Assembly: GCA_022984795.1 (NCBI GenBank)
Contig: JALIHJ010000042.1
Location: 124,001-188,000, forward strand
Source of the DNA: Fabrea salina
Lineage: Eukaryota; Ciliophora; Heterotrichea; Heterotrichida; Fabreidae
DNA: 64,000 nucleotides
Direction of reading: 5' to 3'
Shown here: positions 61,513-64,000 of the stretch, piece after piece
Numbering within the stretch: the stretch's first letter is position 1
Layout of the letters: the number at the start of each line of letters is the position of its first letter
Program-made: the position numbers and the translations under genes
The notes under the pieces: generated by a model
What the model was told of the DNA's origin: nothing
What the model saw: the letters and a program-made list of their open reading frames with translations, nothing else
The model's database searches: none

Positions 61513-62765
61513 TCATATTAAGTTAACTGAGTAGTGCGAGGACTGCTCGCTTCTTAAAGTCGAAACTTCCTTTGCCGTTTTAAGGTTCCAGATTCTAACT
61601 GAGTAGTCTCTGTAAGTGCTTGAGGAAACCAAGTACTGGCTGTCACTTGACAAACTCACTGATAAAACTTTTTCAGAGTGACCATTGAGTGTCAGAATTC
61701 TTTGTCCAGTGGCAACTCTCCACGCTTTAATGGTTTTGTCATCTCCTGCAGACACTATGAACTGCTCATTGCTAGAAATAACAACTGAGTTCACAGTTTC
61801 ACTATGACCTCTTAAGACTTTGTTCTGCTGTCCGGCCCAGATCCTAACTGTTTTGTCGCAGCTTCCTGAAACTAAGAAGCTGTCACTGTTTGAGATTGCT
61901 AAACAAGTCACAGATTCATTGTGGCCCTCTAGGTTCTGAGTTTGCTGCCCGTTCCACACCTTAATGGTTTGTCACGGCTTCCAGAAGCTATGAAGTTGCC
62001 TCCTCTTGAAATAGCCACTGCATTCACAGGGCCAGTGTTCCCCTCTAGAACTTGAGTCTGCACTCCAGCGTTCAAGTTCCGAACCCTAATGGTTTTGTCG
62101 TTGCTTCCAGACACCACAAAGTCATTTCCGCTAGAAATAACTACTGAGTTGACTTTGTCCGTGTGGCCTTTTAAAACTAAAGACTGCTGCCAAGTGTTGA
62201 GGTTCCACACCCTCACAGTTCTATCTTCACTTCCAGATACAATAAACTGCTTGCTATTAGACACAGCTATTGACCTTACTGCTTTTTCGTGGCCTTCTAT
62301 TGTTTTAAACTTCTTTCCGCCTTTCCAAGTTACTATTTTGCCTCCAGAACCACTTGAAAGTACCAAAGAGTTAAGTTGCAGCAGTAAGTCTTCGAGCTAG
62401 TCTAAGTCTTTGCTTTGTGACTGTTCGAGGTTGCTTAGTTCTTTGAATGCTTGATTGTAAATAGTTTTTGAAATGTTAGCACTGAGTCGGTCGGCTCTTT
62501 TTTGGAAGTCTTCAAGTTGGGCTAGTTGGAATGACACTAACTTTCCAATTTGCTCGTTTAAATAGTTTCCTCTTTGGATAAGTTTTTCTTTTTGTTGGGA
62601 AATTTGAGTGAAAACATTTGAAAACGAATTCACCATTCCAGCTTGGGTTAGTAGTTGCACAGAGTGGCTTTGTATCATGTGGCATCTCATTGTATGGGAA
62701 CACAAAAACTCCCGGCATTCACACTGTGCAAGAGGCTGGCAGTTCTGGAAGCAGTAACTTTCCAT
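61513..62765 (-). pseudogene. Decayed WD40 gene, tandem copy of its right-hand neighbour
   Basis: The frame aligns with the intact neighbour over its length: zinc-binding-like head (CQPLAQCECREFLCSHTM), helical linker, then WD40 repeats. Two lesions break it. An in-frame TAG at 62397-62399 replaces the Gln codon of KDLDQ in the neighbour. A 1-nt loss in an A-run near 61967 shifts the frame between GSRDK and the next WNGQQ repeat. A Trp to Arg change in a WD unit (RVRNL) also fits decay. No intron of the usual type covers the stop. Sequence error at one site is possible but less likely for both. Confidence 0.75.
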
Positions 62766-62771
62766 TTATAG

Positions 62772-64000
62772 TTATATGAATTTGATTGAGTAGGGATATA
62801 CATTATCAGTTGTTTGAATTTGACTGGCCGTTTCAAGGTTCCAGATTCTTATTGAATTGTCTGCAGAAGCTAAGTACTTATCATCACTTGATAAGTTTAT
62901 TGATGAAACTCTTTCAGTATGCCTGAGAGCTAGAATTTGTTGAGCAGTAGCAACACTCCATACTCTGACAGTCTTATCTTCGCTTCCAGACAGTATGAAT
63001 TCCTCATTGTTAGAAATAACAACCGAGTTCACAGCACCAGTGTGACCTCTTAAAACTTGGCTTTGCTGTCCATTCCAGATCCTAACTGTTTTGTCGTAGC
63101 TTCCTGAAACTAAGAAGCTGTCACTGCTTGAGATTGCGACTGAATCCACATGACCAGTATGACCCTCTAAGCTTTGAGTCTCTTGACCATTCCATACCCT
63201 GACTTTATGGTCCCAACTTCCAAAAACTATGAACTTGTTATTACTCGAAATAGCTACTGATACAAAAAAGCTAGTATCTCCCCTAAACATTTGAGTTTGA
63301 GACCCAGTAGAAATATCCCAAACTCTTACTGTTTTATCATCTCCACAAGAAACTATAAATTCATCGTTACTAGAAATAGCTACTGAGTTGACTTGTTCAG
63401 TATGGCCAAATAGAACTCGTATTTGTTGAGCAGTGATTATGTTGAATATTCTAACTTTTTTATCAGAACTCCCAGTCACAAAAAACTCCCTGCTTTTAGA
63501 CACAGCTATTGAGTTTATCTTTTGATTATGTGCTTTCGTTCTTCTAATCTCTTCTCCGTTCTTCCAGACCTTCACATCACCTAATATATTTCCATAAATA
63601 ACTCCAGTACTCAACGCTAAAATAAGTTTATCTACTTGATCTAAATCCTTGGTTTGCATGTCTTTCAAGCAATAAAGCTCCTTGAAAGAATGATTGTAGC
63701 TATCTTGGGTCAGCTTGGACATGCCAGAAGCTATTTCGTTCATTCTTCTTTCAAACTGCTCAAGTCGGGCTATTTGAGAAGATACTAACTTTCCAACTTG
63801 TTGAGTCAAGTAAGTGCCTCGCTGAACAATATTTTCCTTGTATTCAGAAATCAAACCAAAAATACTGGGAAACGAATTCACTAACCCAGTCTCAGTCATG
63901 GACAACGCAGAGTGCCCTAGAATCATATGGTGTCCCATTGTATGGGAGCACAAAAACTCTCCGCACTGACACTTCACAAGAGCCTGGCAGTTCTGAGCAC
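62772..64000 (-). CDS. WD40-repeat protein with Cys/His-rich head (5' partial)
   Basis: The frame is open to the right edge, so the start lies just outside; by comparison with the tandem copy only about five codons are missing. The head (CQALVKCQCGEFLCSHTMGHH) is B-box- or zinc-finger-like, followed by a helical linker to about residue 130 and seven WD40 units (DKTVRVWDIS, DKTVRIWNGQQ). It stops with TAA at 62772-62774. The downstream copy is decayed, so the pair arose by tandem duplication. Function is unknown; the WD40 repeats are very regular, as in other ciliate paralogue families. Confidence 0.88.
   Translation of the reverse strand, partial: AQNCQALVKCQCGEFLCSHTMGHHMILGHSALSMTETGLVNSFPSIFGLISEYKENIVQRGTYLTQQVGKLVSSQIARLEQFERRMNEIASGMSKLTQDSYNHSFKELYCLKDMQTKDLDQVDKLILALSTGVIYGNILGDVKVWKNGEEIRRTKAHNQKINSIAVSKSREFFVTGSSDKKVRIFNIITAQQIRVLFGHTEQVNSVAISSNDEFIVSCGDDKTVRVWDISTGSQTQMFRGDTSFFVSVAISSNNKFIVFGSWDHKVRVWNGQETQSLEGHTGHVDSVAISSSDSFLVSGSYDKTVRIWNGQQSQVLRGHTGAVNSVVISNNEEFILSGSEDKTVRVWSVATAQQILALRHTERVSSINLSSDDKYLASADNSIRIWNLETASQIQTTDNVYPYSIKFI

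Noticed and set aside
1-64000. Transposons, LTR or virus-like elements, CRISPR arrays, tRNA and rRNA genes
   Set aside because: No integrase, transposase, reverse transcriptase or capsid-like frame, no long terminal repeats, no regularly spaced repeats, and no recognisable tRNA T-loop or rRNA motif were seen by eye.

Overview
The window looks like macronuclear DNA of a heterotrich ciliate, most probably Stentor or a close relative. The main reason is its introns. Thirteen can be placed, twelve of them 15 or 16 nt long, with GTA at the 5' end, AG at the 3' end and A at position 10. The standard genetic code fits: TGA ends the GET3-like gene and one WD40 copy, and TAA and TAG are ordinary stops. 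The protein content is eukaryotic and ciliary, including COPI, GARP, TIM/PAM and GET components, NPHP4, SF-assemblin, long coiled coils, and a P4-ATPase-like guanylyl cyclase of the kind known from ciliates. Genus assignment is an inference from intron length and code.

The DNA is extremely compact: about 42 protein genes in 64 kb on both strands. Same-strand neighbours are often 0-30 bp apart, divergent start codons as little as 18-22 bp apart, and some convergent coding regions overlap (GET3/SF-assemblin by 10 bp, CLK kinase/GH31 by 20 bp). No gene-free stretch reaches 300 bp. The longest are 30166-30366 (201 bp, holding a structured RNA candidate), 38676-38822 and 12731-12869.

Layout. 1-7 kb: the tail of one gene, then on the minus strand a single-pass membrane protein, a CDPK, a coiled-coil protein and beta'-COP. 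7-13.4 kb: PAM16, GET3, SF-assemblin, VPS51, a small unknown gene, a START-like lipid-binding protein and an unknown. 13.4-21.7 kb: a 1761-aa coiled-coil protein, a UBL-UBA protein, an EGF-like multi-pass membrane protein and GSK3. 21.7-30.2 kb: the guanylyl cyclase, a WD40 protein and a multi-pass protein with an RG-rich tail. 30.2-38.7 kb: the structured RNA candidate, a coiled-coil protein, a papain-family protease, a B-box/NYN/LOTUS protein, a CLK kinase, a GH31 glucosidase and a prenylatable ubiquitin-like protein. 38.8-48.5 kb: an AMPK-alpha-like kinase, a TBC1D23-like/TTC39-like fusion, two tandem SLC37-like transporters, a RING-RBR ligase and a coiled-coil protein. 48.5-64 kb: a small unknown, a thiolase, a TPR-like protein, two disordered proteins, a mitochondrial carrier, a WNK kinase, a glyoxalase-II-like hydrolase, NPHP4 and two tandem WD40 genes, one of them decayed.

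The genes do not form a metabolic cluster. Themes are membrane traffic (COPB2, VPS51, TBC1D23-like, GET3), signalling (CDPK, GSK3, CLK, AMPK, WNK, guanylyl cyclase) and the ciliary/cortical cytoskeleton (NPHP4, SF-assemblin, coiled coils). The observations most worth following up are the Sm-site-bearing RNA candidate at 30187-30339, the TBC-rhodanese-TTC39 fusion with its 19-nt intron, the WNK kinase with a peptidoglycan-binding-like C-terminal repeat, and the UBL protein with a CaaX-like end. No viral or LTR-type element, tRNA, rRNA or CRISPR array was seen.
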